Source of the DNA: Clostridia bacterium | GTDB taxonomy: Bacteria; Bacillota; Clostridia; Christensenellales; Borkfalkiaceae | Assembly: GCA_017396365.1 (NCBI GenBank) | Contig: JAFQMD010000012.1 | Location: 1-64,000, forward strand | Length of the DNA: 64,000 nt | Direction of reading: 5' to 3' | The notes under the pieces: generated by a model | Database searches by the model: none | What the model was told of the DNA's origin: nothing | Seen by the model: only the letters and a program-made list of their open reading frames with translations | Made by a program: the position numbers and the translations under genes | Shown: in pieces, positions 55,001 through 64,000 of the stretch | Position numbering within the stretch: position 1 is the first letter of the stretch | How the letters are laid out: every line of letters starts with the position of its first letter

Positions 55001-58000
55001 GCGAAGTAGCGGCTACGGCTGTTACGGCAAACGACGGCTCTGTAACGCTTACGTTTGCTTCTGCACCTGCAGTTGGCTCTGCAAACGTAGTTTTACGTTC
55101 TTCGTCAAAGGCTATAACCTTTACAAACGTATTACTCGTAACGGGAACTATTTCAAACTATACCCAACTTAAAGCGATTACTGGTAAAACCGAAAGCGGT
55201 TATTACGTATTGACTAACGATATAACTGACGCAAGCGGATCTATTAATTTAAGAGCTGGTACGTTTAGCGGCGTTCTTGACGGTAACGGATATACTGTTG
55301 ACGGCGTTTCCGTTGGCGCAAGCGGTTTATTTAGAGTGTTAAATGGAGCAACCATTAAAAACGTTAAGTTTACGAACTTCTCTGCGCAAGCGCCAGCATT
55401 TGGTACGACGGCAACGAACTGTACGTTTGAAAACGTTACGGTATCGTTTAAGTCGGGCGGACCTAACTTAGTAACAACTGCCACAAATTGTACTTATAAA
55501 AACGTAATGATTTACGTTCCATCAGCAAGCGCAATTTCAATGCCTGACGGTGTTAAGGTTATGGTTGGCGCAGACACGGGTAAGACGTTCTATATCGCTG
55601 AGGGCGAAACCGAAGTATGGCTTAGAGATTCTAACATTGCAATAGGCAACTACACGGTTGACGTAAACGGCGAAGTTTACAATACTTCGGTATTTACGGC
55701 TGGTAGAATCAAGGTAAAGATTAATGGTCTTGCGCTTGGTGAAACTATAAAAGTAAGTTGTGATAACGGAACTTCTGCTTACGTTTACAACGTAATGAGA
55801 GTTTCTAAGATCGTCTATGCTGAAAGTGGCGAACAATTACCTACCTATAACGGTGATAAGACGGCTCTTGACTATTATAATAGCGACGTCGTTCAAACGT
55901 TAACTGTAGCAAACGGCGATGGTAGTCTGTGGGATGGCGGCATTTGGAGCAATCGAGTAAAAATCTTTGCAAGCGGCACCCAAGATTATATCACGGTTGA
56001 CTTTGTCGCGGAAAATGATTTTGTTGGCACGATGTTCCAAATTTGGCCTACAAAAGGCGCAGGTTCTTTAAGTAAGACGGGTGTGTTTAACGATTCGGAT
56101 GATCCGACGGGCGCAACGGTAAGCATCGTTGACGAATACGGATTTACCGTAAATACGGTATCCGCAGGAAAGAGATATACCTTAAGAGTATACGATCCAA
56201 ATGCTACAGGCCTTGCGCTTAGCGTATGGGGAGCAAACACCATTTACTTTGGTAACGTAACTTACGGCGAGGGAACGCCTCAAGAGCCTATTACGCCACC
56301 TAACGTAACCGTTGGCGATAATAGAGTATATTCTATTTACAAGGGCGACGAAACGGCTCTCGGCTTTGAAAACGGCACGATGGTATTCCTTCTTGAGAAC
56401 AACACGCCTGATAACATCTATGGCGACGGTTGGGGTAAGAGAATGATCTTCGGCGCTTCAACAGCACAAGATTATATCACGTTTGAATTTGTAGCAAAAG
56501 AAGACGTTGAAGCGGCTGACATCTTCCACGTTTGGGGTGTGAATGGTGCTCCAAGTATCGGTACTGTTTCTGCATCTACAGGCAAGGGTGGCGACTGGGC
56601 TATTATTCTTGACAAGCATGGTCTTGCTGTTACCTCTATTAAGGCAGGTAAACATTACTTTGCAAGTATTGCATGCGCAGGCTTGAAGGAAATTCAAGTT
56701 GGTGCATTGGATGTAAACGAAATTTACGTTGCAAACGTAACTGAGCATAACGGCGCGCTTCCTACGGCGATTCAGCCCCTTGTTTACGGCGTTGATAACT
56801 CTGCGCTTTCAGTTTACGAGGGAGAAAAAACGGCGCTTGGCTTTGAAGAGAGTACGCTTGTATTTGAATCCACGGCGGGCGCAAACACTTGGAACGACAA
56901 CGCAATTAAGTTCTATACGGATAGCGCAAAGAACTGCGTAGAAATCGACTTTGCTCTTGATAAAGCACTTGTCTCAAACTGCAACCAATTTATGATTTGG
57001 TCTAGCGTAGCAAGTGGCGCAACGTTTATTACCAATGGAAATGTTGTAGTAAATGAAACTTCTATTGATATTGAAATCTTTGATGCTGAAGGAAACGTTG
57101 CAACTTCGTTTGAAGCAAATAAAAAATACACCTTTAAGATTTATCACGAAGGCTCAACTGACGTAACTATCGCACTCGTTGGCGATACGCAAGCGGGCGT
57201 AACGATTTATTATGCACACGATTATAGACAAAATAACGACGTGCTTATAGGTCTTCCTGAAAACGTAGTGACGTATTCTACGGACGGCGGACATACGGGT
57301 GAAAACTTGTCTAAATACAAGGGTGATGCAACGGCTTACGGCTTTGGCGCAGAAGATTACGTATTTGAAGGCGTTATGAGTTCTAGTTGGAACGATAGAG
57401 TAATTATCCCTGTAGATTCAACTAATTACGACTATATGGACGTTGAATTTGTTGTGACAAGTGGACTTTGGTACTTCAATATGTGGGTAGTAAATGCAAA
57501 CGAAATGCTTGACGGAAGTTATCTCGTAGCAGAAAACGCAGGCAACACAACTTATGGTAGTGGTTTTGCAGTATACAATGACAACCCTGAAACTGATAAA
57601 GTTGACGGCAAGACGAGAATTCAAGTTCTTGACGTGGACGGAAACGTTGTAACAGGTGTACGTACAGTGGGAACGAGATATATCTTAAGAGTTTATACTA
57701 ACGACGAAAGTTTAACGGGGGTTCAACTTGGTCAAGCAAATACTACTATTCTCTTTGCAAACGTAACCTACGGCATTGAAGAAACTATTGTAGGTACTAC
57801 GAATACGTCTTGCGTAACTGTATATGACGGCGACGAAACTGCTCTCGGCTTTGAGGAAGGCTCAAGAGTTTACACTTACGTTGGTACGGATGCAAGTACA
57901 GACAAAGCGTCGTTTAAAGTAGATTCTACTTACGACTACGTTGACGTTCAAGTTGTAATCGGCTCTGGCGACGGATATTTCTTCGCTTACGCATTAAACG

Positions 58001-60234
58001 GTGGAAATTACCTTAACGGTGGTGCGTCTTACGTTATCGACCCAAGTGACTTAAGACTTGCAAATGACGCAACAATGGATAGAACTATTGAAGTTTACGA
58101 CGCTAACGGCAACCTTGCTTCAACGCTTATGAGCACGAACACACTCTATACGTTGAGAGTTTATACTGACGGTATGGATGAATTTAGAATTGCAAAGGCA
58201 GGTTCTACAATTTACCTTGCAAACGTAACGTTTGGCAATGATGCGGCAGTTGAAAAACCTGAAGAAGTGATTGTTTGGGGCGAAGGTAAAGAAGAATTGC
58301 CACAATATACAGGCAATAATGCAGATATTGGTTTTGACGACGACGATTACGTATTCGAACACATTACAAGAGCACCTGTGACGGAAGGTGGAGATACTAC
58401 GTATTATCAATGGAGTGACAGAGCGCATATTGGAAACGATAGCGACGCAAGATTCTTGGTATTTGAATTCTCTATGCCAAACCCTGCAAATATGACGATT
58501 TGGTTTACAAGAAACAATAACGTAGTAGCAGGATTTTCAAATGTATTTGGTACGAATGGAGCGGTTTGGAAACACGAAAGCGATGCAAGAACGATTTTCG
58601 CCTTAGACTCAAACAACGTAAAAGTGACTACAATTAACGCAAATACCAAATATACTTTGTGGGTATACTTGAACGGCGCGGACGATTTTGACGGCATTGC
58701 GATAGGCGGTTCTTCAAGTGGTACTACTATCTACTATGCAAACGTTCGCTACATGTACGGCACGGGTGATAACGTTATCCTTCAAGGCGAAGCAAATTCG
58801 TTACTTGCTGAATATACTGGCGACGTAACAGATATAGGTTTTGAAGCAGGAACGTTTGTTCAAACGTTAACGGGAACGTCTGATATTTGGATTGAAGATA
58901 TCTATGCAAATAGAGCAAGAATTACTGCAGACGGCACGCAAACCTATATTGCGGTTGACTTTATTGTAAAAGACGCTATAACCGGCGATTTCTTATTCAA
59001 GATTTGGTCTCCAAATTCAACCTTTGACGTTAAATCTGGCGGAGATTGTACGTATTATAAAGCAAAAGTAATAGACCAAGACGGATGGGTTGTTACGACA
59101 ATAGAACCGGGTGTTAAATACACCTTAATAGTTCAAGACGCAGGAGCAACTTATCTTGCTATAGGCGCATATTGCAACAATACCATTTACTTCGGTCACG
59201 TCACTTACGGTTACGAAGATCCTGTAATTTATGCAATGCTTAAAGACGGCAACGGCGTTTTAGCAACGTACGACGGCGACGAATCGGCTATCGGATTCAC
59301 AAACGGCGAATTAGTTCAAGTATGGTCGACTCAACCAACAGGCAACTGGTCTACAGATGCGGAAAGCAAGGGCTTTAGACTTTACGGCGACGGAAATAGT
59401 TATACAAGTATCAATTTCTCCTTGGAAAGTGACCTTGTTTTAACTGATTTATTTATGTTTGGTTGGGGTCATCACGATACAGGATACACTAGCAACAACA
59501 GTTATATTCTTGGCGCTAACGCTAGCGATACTAATGCGCGTTTATTTGACAAGAACTGCAACTTAATAAGTAGTGGCACGTTAACGGCAAAAACCGTTTA
59601 TACTTTAGAAGTGTATTTCCCTGAAGGAACTGTATGGTTTAACGTTGGTAACGTTGGCTCAACAGCGCGCACCGTTTACTTTGCGACAAATAGTGTTAAG
59701 ACTTACAAAACATCAATAGCAGCTATCAAAGGCTCGTTTGATGGAACGGTAACCCTTTATCAAGGAACTGAAGACCTTGGCTTTGGTAGAAATGAAGTTG
59801 TAAAACGCTTAGACACGGAAACCGTATCAGACGTTTGGAACGGCGTTCAGTCTACAAGCGGAAAGAAAAGATCGTCTTGGCTTGCTAATATTGCATCTTC
59901 TGCAGGAAAGGTTGTAAAGGTGAGATTTGCTTTATCTAAAGATTTCAACTCTACGGGAACGTTGTTCTACGTTTGGGCTTATTCCGATAATAGTGGAACA
60001 TGCCCCAAAAACGGTTCAGTTAATTTGAGTGGTACAGGTTCTTTTACAGGAACTACCAGTTTCGCTCGCATAGTTGACGAAGATGGCAATGCAGTAACCG
60101 AAATTAAAGCAAATCGAGTTTACGTATTAGAAGTTTATTGTGATACGGCAATTAAATACGACGTTGGCAACTTTGTAGCAGAAGGTATGACAACTTACTT
60201 TGGAGACGTTTCTTACGAAAATTACGTTGCGTAA
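52045..60234 (+). CDS. Giant secreted DUF4838 protein with nine C-terminal beta modules
   Basis: A 2729-aa protein with a signal peptide of about 36 residues (cut near KKADA). Residues about 55-195 hold a domain with LRFTTEV and YGTLLLPADML, also present near 954 in the protein at 2855. A Big-type Ig domain is near 215-300. Residues about 305-960 form a DUF4838 region with the cysteine motif W589-C590-T-C592-S-N-C595. Near 1035-1150 is a GLUG/beta-helix-like stretch (FSGVLDGNGYTVDGVSV, GLFRVLNGATIKNVKF). Nine modules of the same family as in the protein at 44495 start near 1266, 1429, 1587, 1755, 1925, 2084, 2253, 2406 and 2567. No anchor is visible. It likely binds and cleaves a glycan outside the cell. 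A terminator follows. Confidence 0.8.
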   Translation: MKKSFKFKIVSLLLCAVSCLALAMVTFTTNVKKADATNDDATNDVTITKMCTLEEFTILEKAAVSKSEPIGLRFTTEVSDVVKEQITNSLGGDASKIKYGTLLLPADMLGDAELTHHTPSVVQTTLENSQWRNDNTYTVVLGGKGGDPLGESYYNRPIIARSFAINEKGEVCYTSNFACRSIGYVAVKATEKNDTSKVVTDIAENTNIGLVFNENVSIHNEESEGSALVENKYAQSSKDVFVLKIGGIVENATVTYDSSNPNVITVENGEVKAVGNGVAEVTATVTYNGVGHEEKKELSTDHYVASSKFTILLPANASEEETTAANKLQDIILEATGVELKIATETGAETTNGKYLSVGDTALAIANCTVNDLTKNTASRVKTVGNTVFVRGVTKEATLYGVQQLLSDTVGYEFYLNNTYTVDETKEVVIEDKDYVPQIDEVWQIGGDADAMVAEEHSAFGYSAYVVPIGTTDAQDQGNERYKGVAHNSILFFNEGVDDGALYTSSSKSYKKWYATNSSNYYLTDKSGLASLFSGAGKQELCYTAHGDPTVRNAMIEKLTTEMFRKMTTVEEFKSYNRVAFSHSDVQTWCTCSNCTKEGNPSDNMLHFILDVAANLKTKLANAGDPRANTFKITTLFYNETNLYPKSIANYQSAVDNYMQHVEIWFAETRADYHVSLETETTWNTTAKSNFDQWTALANSKGADVLWWGYYTSAKTSFIPYDSIDALRANYALAYNAGVDYMFNQMMQYTVNWSRLKQYLASELRWNATPDDATWNGWIADYMKGAFGQGADAMTEYYTAWKSWASANTSAFNNTTGYSGSGIYKQLSDVCTTSNMTAETLEGWIASCNKAISALDVNDRNYKTYYNNIILERMTPLYLIMHLYGFTYELEGTYDTKTSYSVKNSAYILPYAQDFLDAATIWMVYQDGEMTNLDNFKAALEDQISGVTYYEETEKQIAVTGTSITLSSANIASGETYSATLINSAGEVAATAVTANDGSVTLTFASAPAVGSANVVLRSSSKAITFTNVLLVTGTISNYTQLKAITGKTESGYYVLTNDITDASGSINLRAGTFSGVLDGNGYTVDGVSVGASGLFRVLNGATIKNVKFTNFSAQAPAFGTTATNCTFENVTVSFKSGGPNLVTTATNCTYKNVMIYVPSASAISMPDGVKVMVGADTGKTFYIAEGETEVWLRDSNIAIGNYTVDVNGEVYNTSVFTAGRIKVKINGLALGETIKVSCDNGTSAYVYNVMRVSKIVYAESGEQLPTYNGDKTALDYYNSDVVQTLTVANGDGSLWDGGIWSNRVKIFASGTQDYITVDFVAENDFVGTMFQIWPTKGAGSLSKTGVFNDSDDPTGATVSIVDEYGFTVNTVSAGKRYTLRVYDPNATGLALSVWGANTIYFGNVTYGEGTPQEPITPPNVTVGDNRVYSIYKGDETALGFENGTMVFLLENNTPDNIYGDGWGKRMIFGASTAQDYITFEFVAKEDVEAADIFHVWGVNGAPSIGTVSASTGKGGDWAIILDKHGLAVTSIKAGKHYFASIACAGLKEIQVGALDVNEIYVANVTEHNGALPTAIQPLVYGVDNSALSVYEGEKTALGFEESTLVFESTAGANTWNDNAIKFYTDSAKNCVEIDFALDKALVSNCNQFMIWSSVASGATFITNGNVVVNETSIDIEIFDAEGNVATSFEANKKYTFKIYHEGSTDVTIALVGDTQAGVTIYYAHDYRQNNDVLIGLPENVVTYSTDGGHTGENLSKYKGDATAYGFGAEDYVFEGVMSSSWNDRVIIPVDSTNYDYMDVEFVVTSGLWYFNMWVVNANEMLDGSYLVAENAGNTTYGSGFAVYNDNPETDKVDGKTRIQVLDVDGNVVTGVRTVGTRYILRVYTNDESLTGVQLGQANTTILFANVTYGIEETIVGTTNTSCVTVYDGDETALGFEEGSRVYTYVGTDASTDKASFKVDSTYDYVDVQVVIGSGDGYFFAYALNGGNYLNGGASYVIDPSDLRLANDATMDRTIEVYDANGNLASTLMSTNTLYTLRVYTDGMDEFRIAKAGSTIYLANVTFGNDAAVEKPEEVIVWGEGKEELPQYTGNNADIGFDDDDYVFEHITRAPVTEGGDTTYYQWSDRAHIGNDSDARFLVFEFSMPNPANMTIWFTRNNNVVAGFSNVFGTNGAVWKHESDARTIFALDSNNVKVTTINANTKYTLWVYLNGADDFDGIAIGGSSSGTTIYYANVRYMYGTGDNVILQGEANSLLAEYTGDVTDIGFEAGTFVQTLTGTSDIWIEDIYANRARITADGTQTYIAVDFIVKDAITGDFLFKIWSPNSTFDVKSGGDCTYYKAKVIDQDGWVVTTIEPGVKYTLIVQDAGATYLAIGAYCNNTIYFGHVTYGYEDPVIYAMLKDGNGVLATYDGDESAIGFTNGELVQVWSTQPTGNWSTDAESKGFRLYGDGNSYTSINFSLESDLVLTDLFMFGWGHHDTGYTSNNSYILGANASDTNARLFDKNCNLISSGTLTAKTVYTLEVYFPEGTVWFNVGNVGSTARTVYFATNSVKTYKTSIAAIKGSFDGTVTLYQGTEDLGFGRNEVVKRLDTETVSDVWNGVQSTSGKKRSSWLANIASSAGKVVKVRFALSKDFNSTGTLFYVWAYSDNSGTCPKNGSVNLSGTGSFTGTTSFARIVDEDGNAVTEIKANRVYVLEVYCDTAIKYDVGNFVAEGMTTYFGDVSYENYVA

Positions 60235-60270
60235 AACTAAATCAAACTGATAAAAGTCAGTTTTACCACA

Positions 60271-60300
60271 CAAGGCTCGCCGAAAGGCGAGCCTTGTAAT
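60271..60300 (+). terminator. Terminator of the 2729-aa gene
   Basis: CAAGGCTCGCC, loop GAAA, GGCGAGCCTTG, then TAATTTTTATT: a textbook hairpin 36 bp after the stop. Confidence 0.85.
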
Positions 60301-60342
60301 TTTTATTCAAAATGACAAATAATATTAAAACTGTCACTCTTT

Positions 60343-60445
60343 AAGCCTTCCCCTAAATTAAAGAGGGGAAGGGGGACCGCTTGCGGTGGATGAGGTGGGA
60401 AAAAGAGCAGTAAAGAAAATAAAAGATGAACACCTAACCACCGAA
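60343..60445 (+). repeat. Solo copy of the DUF559-type repeat (no gene)
   Basis: Its left part matches 51154-51202 (AAGCCTTCCCC..., GGGGGACCGCTTGCGGTGG, ATGAGGTGG). A short unrelated stretch is followed by CACCTAACCACCGAA, matching the start of the right repeat. It looks like a deleted, gene-free form of the unit at 51154-51605. Confidence 0.8.
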
Positions 60446-60471
60446 TTTATCTTTGTTTTTTAGCGTTTGTA

Positions 60472-60501
60472 TTGACATTATTGCAATAAATATGGTATAA
60501 C
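60472..60501 (+). promoter_or_regulatory. Promoter of the beta-mannosidase gene
   Basis: Perfect -35 TTGACA, 18 bp, TATAAC with TGG before it (extended -10). The leader would be about 40 nt. Confidence 0.7.
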
Positions 60502-60548
60502 TAAATCAATAAAAAATCGTTTTTATAATATCGCTTAAAAGGTGTAAT

Positions 60549-62810
60549 ATGGAAAAGATAAACTTACTTGGCGAATGGAAACTGTTTGCCTTTAAAGAGA
60601 ATACCGCCCCCCAAAAACCAGAAGATTTAAGTGGAAACCCTATCGTTACGTGCGTTCCTTCAAACGTAGAAACTGCGCTGATTAGCGCAGGGCTTTTGCC
60701 TGACGTTTACGAAAAACAAAACGTAGAAAAAGCAAGGGCTTTTGAACTTTACGACTGGTGGTACGTTAAAGATTTTACAGTCGAAAGTATATCAAGCGAT
60801 AAGGACTGTTTTTTGGTTTTTGACGGCGTAGATACCTTTGCCGAATACTATTTAAACGGCGTAAAAATCGGCTCAAGCGACAATATGTTTATATCCCATG
60901 AGTTTTCCGTCCAAGACACATTAAAGGTGGGAGAAAACCAGTTAGCCGTTCATATTTTTTCTGCCATAAAAAAATCCGAAGAATTTCAAGTTGCGCCGAG
61001 TATGGTTGCCGACTGGGAATGCTTTTCAAATATCCGCGCGAGAAAACCTGCTCACACTTACGGTTGGGATATTTATCCAAGACTTATATCTGCTGGAATT
61101 TGGCGAGAAGTAAGGCTGGAATTTAGACCGAAAATAAGAATAGAAGAAGTGTATTTATCTACCGTCTTTGCAAAAAAAGACTTGGCAGGGCTTTGTTTTT
61201 ACTACAACCTAAAAATGCCTGCTAATATGTACGGCAAAGCGACGATTGAACTTTCGGGTAAAACTTGCGGTGGAGAATTCTTCTTCTCGTACAAGACGCC
61301 AAGCAGGGCAGGGACTAAATTTCCATACGTAAAAAACCCTGTTTTATGGTGGCCAAACGGTATGGGCGAGCCTAACTTGTACGACGTAAAAGTTGGCCTA
61401 TATGACGATAATCACAGCCTTTTAGACCAAAAAGAGTTGAAATTCGGCATAAGGCATATCCGCCAAGAAAGAGAAGATTTTAAAGGTGAAGTCGGGTTTA
61501 GATTTTTTGTAAACGAGCAGTTGGCTCTTTGTAAAGGCGCAAACTGGATACCGCTCGACGTTATGCACTCTAAGTGCGCCGAAAAGTACGAAAGCGCCGT
61601 TTTAGAGTATAAAGAGTCCAACGCAAATATGCTTAGAGTTTGGGGTGGTGGCATCTACGAAGGCGACGAGTTTTTCGATCTTTGCGACCGTTACGGAATT
61701 ATGGTATGGCAGGATATAATGCTCGCTTGCCACGCTTATCCGCAAGACGAGTCTTTCCAAAAGCAACTTTCAAAAGAAGTTGAAAGCGTAATAAAGAGAA
61801 TAAGAAATCACCCGTCTATCGCTCTATACTGCGGTAGCAACGAAACTGACTGGGTATATTTTTGTACGGGGCAAAACCCCAACGACGACGTTTTAACGAG
61901 AAAAGTTATTCCCGAAACTATCCGTATAAACGACCCGTATAGAGTTTACTATCCAACGACGCCACTTTTTACCGACGCTTTTACCAAGGAAAACGGCGGA
62001 AGATTTTTGATAGACTTAGACGAGATTGAAAAATCGAGAGTAGATCTTCCCGAAGAGCACTACTGGTGGCATAGAGACGACTATAAGACCTACGCTAATA
62101 TAAAGCATAATTTCGTCGGCGAGATAGGATATAGCGCTTGCCCAAATTTAGAGAGTTTAAAAAAGTTTTTGGACGTTAGTGCGTTGACGAGAGAAAACGA
62201 GTTTTCGGGTGACGAATGGAAACTTCACGACTTCCCAACCGACGGAGCGATAGCGCATTCAACAAAATATTATTTTGGTGAACTTCCAAACAGTTTAGAA
62301 GATTTTATTTTGTCGTCGCAAATAGGGCAAGCCGAGGCGTATAAGTTTTTAATAGAGCAAACGCGTATTAAAAAGCCGTATATGACGGGCGTTTTGCTTT
62401 GGGTAATGCGCGACGGTTGGCCGTCTTACAACTCGGGCGTAGTTGACTATTACGGTGAAAGAAAGTTGGCTTTTGACTATATAACTAAGGCTCAGCAACC
62501 ACTCGTAATGGCAATTTCAAACGATTTAAAGGCGTTTATATGCAACGATTCTCTAAACTCTTTTAGTGGAAAATACAGCGTTTTAAACGCTAAGGGCGAA
62601 GTTTTAAAAGTCGGCGATTTCTCTGTAAAAGAAAACGAAAACACTTTTTTAGGCAGTTTTAATGACTTAAAAGAAGAAAAATACTTGATTTTAAAACTTA
62701 CGGTAGGGGATGAAGTCATTTTCAATCACTATTCAAAAGATTTAAAAACTCACGATTTTGCAGAGTATAAACAATTTTTAGAAAATTATAGAAAGACGGC
62801 AGGTTTTTAA
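60549..62810 (+). CDS. Beta-mannosidase, GH2 family
   Basis: A 753-aa protein without a signal peptide. It has an N-terminal jellyroll (LFDWWYVKDF-type: ELYDWWYVKDFTVES; NQLAVHIFS), an Ig-like domain (FRPKIRIEEVYLST), then the TIM barrel. CGSNETDW places the acid/base at Glu432, and FVGEIGYSACP places the nucleophile at Glu525. The WGGGIYEGDEFFDLCDRYGI signature is typical of beta-mannosidases in GH2. It removes terminal beta-linked mannose from oligosaccharides, for example from N-glycans or mannans. It is slightly shorter than usual and has its own promoter. The ribosome site (AAAGGTG) is weak. Confidence 0.9.
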   Translation: MEKINLLGEWKLFAFKENTAPQKPEDLSGNPIVTCVPSNVETALISAGLLPDVYEKQNVEKARAFELYDWWYVKDFTVESISSDKDCFLVFDGVDTFAEYYLNGVKIGSSDNMFISHEFSVQDTLKVGENQLAVHIFSAIKKSEEFQVAPSMVADWECFSNIRARKPAHTYGWDIYPRLISAGIWREVRLEFRPKIRIEEVYLSTVFAKKDLAGLCFYYNLKMPANMYGKATIELSGKTCGGEFFFSYKTPSRAGTKFPYVKNPVLWWPNGMGEPNLYDVKVGLYDDNHSLLDQKELKFGIRHIRQEREDFKGEVGFRFFVNEQLALCKGANWIPLDVMHSKCAEKYESAVLEYKESNANMLRVWGGGIYEGDEFFDLCDRYGIMVWQDIMLACHAYPQDESFQKQLSKEVESVIKRIRNHPSIALYCGSNETDWVYFCTGQNPNDDVLTRKVIPETIRINDPYRVYYPTTPLFTDAFTKENGGRFLIDLDEIEKSRVDLPEEHYWWHRDDYKTYANIKHNFVGEIGYSACPNLESLKKFLDVSALTRENEFSGDEWKLHDFPTDGAIAHSTKYYFGELPNSLEDFILSSQIGQAEAYKFLIEQTRIKKPYMTGVLLWVMRDGWPSYNSGVVDYYGERKLAFDYITKAQQPLVMAISNDLKAFICNDSLNSFSGKYSVLNAKGEVLKVGDFSVKENENTFLGSFNDLKEEKYLILKLTVGDEVIFNHYSKDLKTHDFAEYKQFLENYRKTAGF

Positions 62811-62824
62811 TAATAGAAAGCCGT

Positions 62825-62858
62825 AGCGCCCCGACGGAAAAATTTCCGTCGGGGCGCT
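62825..62858 (+). terminator. Strong hairpin after the beta-mannosidase gene
   Basis: AGCGCCCCGACGGAAA faces TTTCCGTCGGGGCGCT around two bases, a 16-bp stem without mismatch. No T-run follows directly, so it may end transcription only in part or protect the mRNA end. Confidence 0.65.
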
Positions 62859-62962
62859 GCGCTCTACTTTAAAATTTATAAAGCGTAATATAATAAAATC
62901 GTTGTGTTAGACGAAAAATCTATGAAAATTTAAGAAAATCTGCTTATTTTTATTATAGACAG

Positions 62963-62991
62963 TTGAAAAAAGGTCGGCATTTTGGTAAAAT
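62963..62991 (+). promoter_or_regulatory. Promoter of the oligoendopeptidase gene
   Basis: TTGAAA, 17 bp, TAAAAT with TGG before it (extended -10). The start codon is at 63027. Confidence 0.6.
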
Positions 62992-63026
62992 CATAGAAAA
63001 GACAATGCTTATTAAGGAGATAGGTT

Positions 63027-64000
63027 ATGAAAAAGTTTAGCGAAATGAAATTTAAAAAGCCAAATCTTGCAAAAATCGAAAGCGATTTTAATGCTATTAC
63101 CGCCGAATTTACAGGCGCTACGAGTTTTGAAGAACAAGACAAAGCGCTTAAAAAAATGTTCAAATATTCCGATAAGTTAAGCACAAACTTAAATATCGCT
63201 TACGTAAAATACACTTGCGACACGCAAGACCCTGTAAACGTTAAAAATCAAGAACTTTTAGACGAAATTTCTCCGCTTATTTCCGTTTATTTCGACAGGT
63301 TTAACAGAGAACTCGTTAAGGCGAAATTTAGACCGCAGTTAGAAGAAAAATGGGGCTCGCACATGTTCAATATGGTGCAAAACAGCCTTGACACGTTCGA
63401 CGAAAAAATCGTTCCCGATTTGCAAGAAATAAACAAATTGACGAGCGAATACACCAAACTTTTAGCGTCGGCGCAAATCGAATTTAGGGGCGAAGTTTAC
63501 AACCTTTCGCAACTTGGCAAATTTGCAACTTCACCTGATAGAGAAACGAGAAAAGAAGCGGCTCTTCTCAGCGCAAAATTCTTTGAAGATAACGACCAAA
63601 AAATCGGTGAAATTTACGATAAACTCGTAAAAGCAAGGCACAATATGGCGCTCAAACTCGGCTATAAAAACTATATCGACCTTGGCTATAAATCTCTTGG
63701 CAGAACGGACTACGGTAGTAGGGAAGTTGCAGGTTATAGAGAGCAAATTTACGCCGATTTAGTGCCGTTTACCAACAGACTTTTTAAAGAGCAAGCAAAG
63801 CGCGTAGGCGTTAAAAATCCGCAGTATTACGACTATAATATAATGTTTTTAAGCGGAAACGCAACGCCAAAGGGCGATAGAGAATATTTAGTTGAAATGG
63901 CAACTAAAATGTACGGCGAACTTTCTAAAGAAACGAGTGAGTTTTTTGAGTTTATGAAAACTTACGAACTTTTAGATTTAGAAGCGAGAAAAGGCAAGGC
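63027..64000 (+). CDS. M3 family oligoendopeptidase F, N-terminal part
   Basis: The first 324 codons are visible and the gene runs off the right edge. It starts behind AAGGAGATAGG. The sequence fits M3 peptidases of the PepF/M3 oligoendopeptidase kind: KKFSEMKFKKPNL, an all-helical N-terminal half, then KARHNMALKLGYKNYIDLGYKSLGR. The zinc-binding HExxH lies beyond the window. The enzyme cuts short peptides in the cytoplasm and is a housekeeping gene, so the accessory region probably ends near here. Confidence 0.87.
   Translation, partial: MKKFSEMKFKKPNLAKIESDFNAITAEFTGATSFEEQDKALKKMFKYSDKLSTNLNIAYVKYTCDTQDPVNVKNQELLDEISPLISVYFDRFNRELVKAKFRPQLEEKWGSHMFNMVQNSLDTFDEKIVPDLQEINKLTSEYTKLLASAQIEFRGEVYNLSQLGKFATSPDRETRKEAALLSAKFFEDNDQKIGEIYDKLVKARHNMALKLGYKNYIDLGYKSLGRTDYGSREVAGYREQIYADLVPFTNRLFKEQAKRVGVKNPQYYDYNIMFLSGNATPKGDREYLVEMATKMYGELSKETSEFFEFMKTYELLDLEARKGK

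Overview
The window looks like part of a low-to-mid GC Gram-positive gut bacterium, most likely a Clostridia-type Firmicute. The signs are strong AGGAGG-type ribosome binding sites, many lipoproteins with classic lipoboxes, AraC regulators, sugar ABC importers without their own ATPase, huge secreted Ig/InlB-type surface proteins, and a set of glycosidases for complex glycans. A finer placement (for example Christensenellales-like) would be a guess. I see no rRNA, tRNA or CRISPR array.

Layout. (1) 2-2151: the 3' end of a type I restriction hsdR gene, then a Bro-N/Fic fusion protein, closed by a 280-bp repeat rich in hairpins. (2) 2855-21295: one long co-directional glycan-use cluster. It holds a 2025-aa secreted protein with a six-hairpin glycosidase-like C-terminus, a 43-aa small peptide, a GH42-like beta-galactosidase, a Gfo/Idh/MocA dehydrogenase, a GH99-like lipoprotein, a sugar-binding lipoprotein with two permeases, and a 1187-aa surface protein, and it ends at a terminator. 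(3) 21374-24571: a lipoprotein tyrosine phosphatase, then an AraC regulator divergent from a compact GH29 alpha-L-fucosidase. (4) 24639-32252: a second copy of the 280-bp repeat, a defence operon, a possible toxin/immunity pair, and a third, decayed copy of the repeat. The operon carries a D12 adenine methylase, an Mrr-like endonuclease, a DpnII-type endonuclease, a second methyltransferase, and a GmrSD-type gene broken by one in-frame stop.

(5) 32329-35048 (minus strand): a lipoprotein and two very similar tandem AraC regulators. (6) 35722-51013: a second transport and surface cluster with a sugar-binding lipoprotein, two permeases, a 1016-aa Ig-rich protein, a membrane-anchored DUF4838 protein, and a 2172-aa lipoprotein holding an SGNH/DUF4886 esterase-like domain among nine repeated beta-rich modules. 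(7) 51154-51820: a DUF559 endonuclease gene whose two ends lie inside inverted repeats, a small selfish-looking unit. (8) 51930-60234: a second small peptide of the same type, coupled to a 2729-aa secreted DUF4838 protein with nine more copies of the same module. (9) 60549-64000: a GH2 beta-mannosidase, then the start of an M3 oligoendopeptidase F gene.

Together the genes suggest a cell that binds and trims fucose-, galactose- and mannose-containing glycans at its surface with very large modular proteins, imports the products through two ABC systems that share a remote ATPase, and controls them with AraC regulators. The defence genes sit in blocks bordered by a family of dispersed repeats. 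The best candidates for something undescribed are the pair of EDVxRTS small peptides beside giant surface proteins, the 18-copy module family, and the repeats that border the defence blocks.
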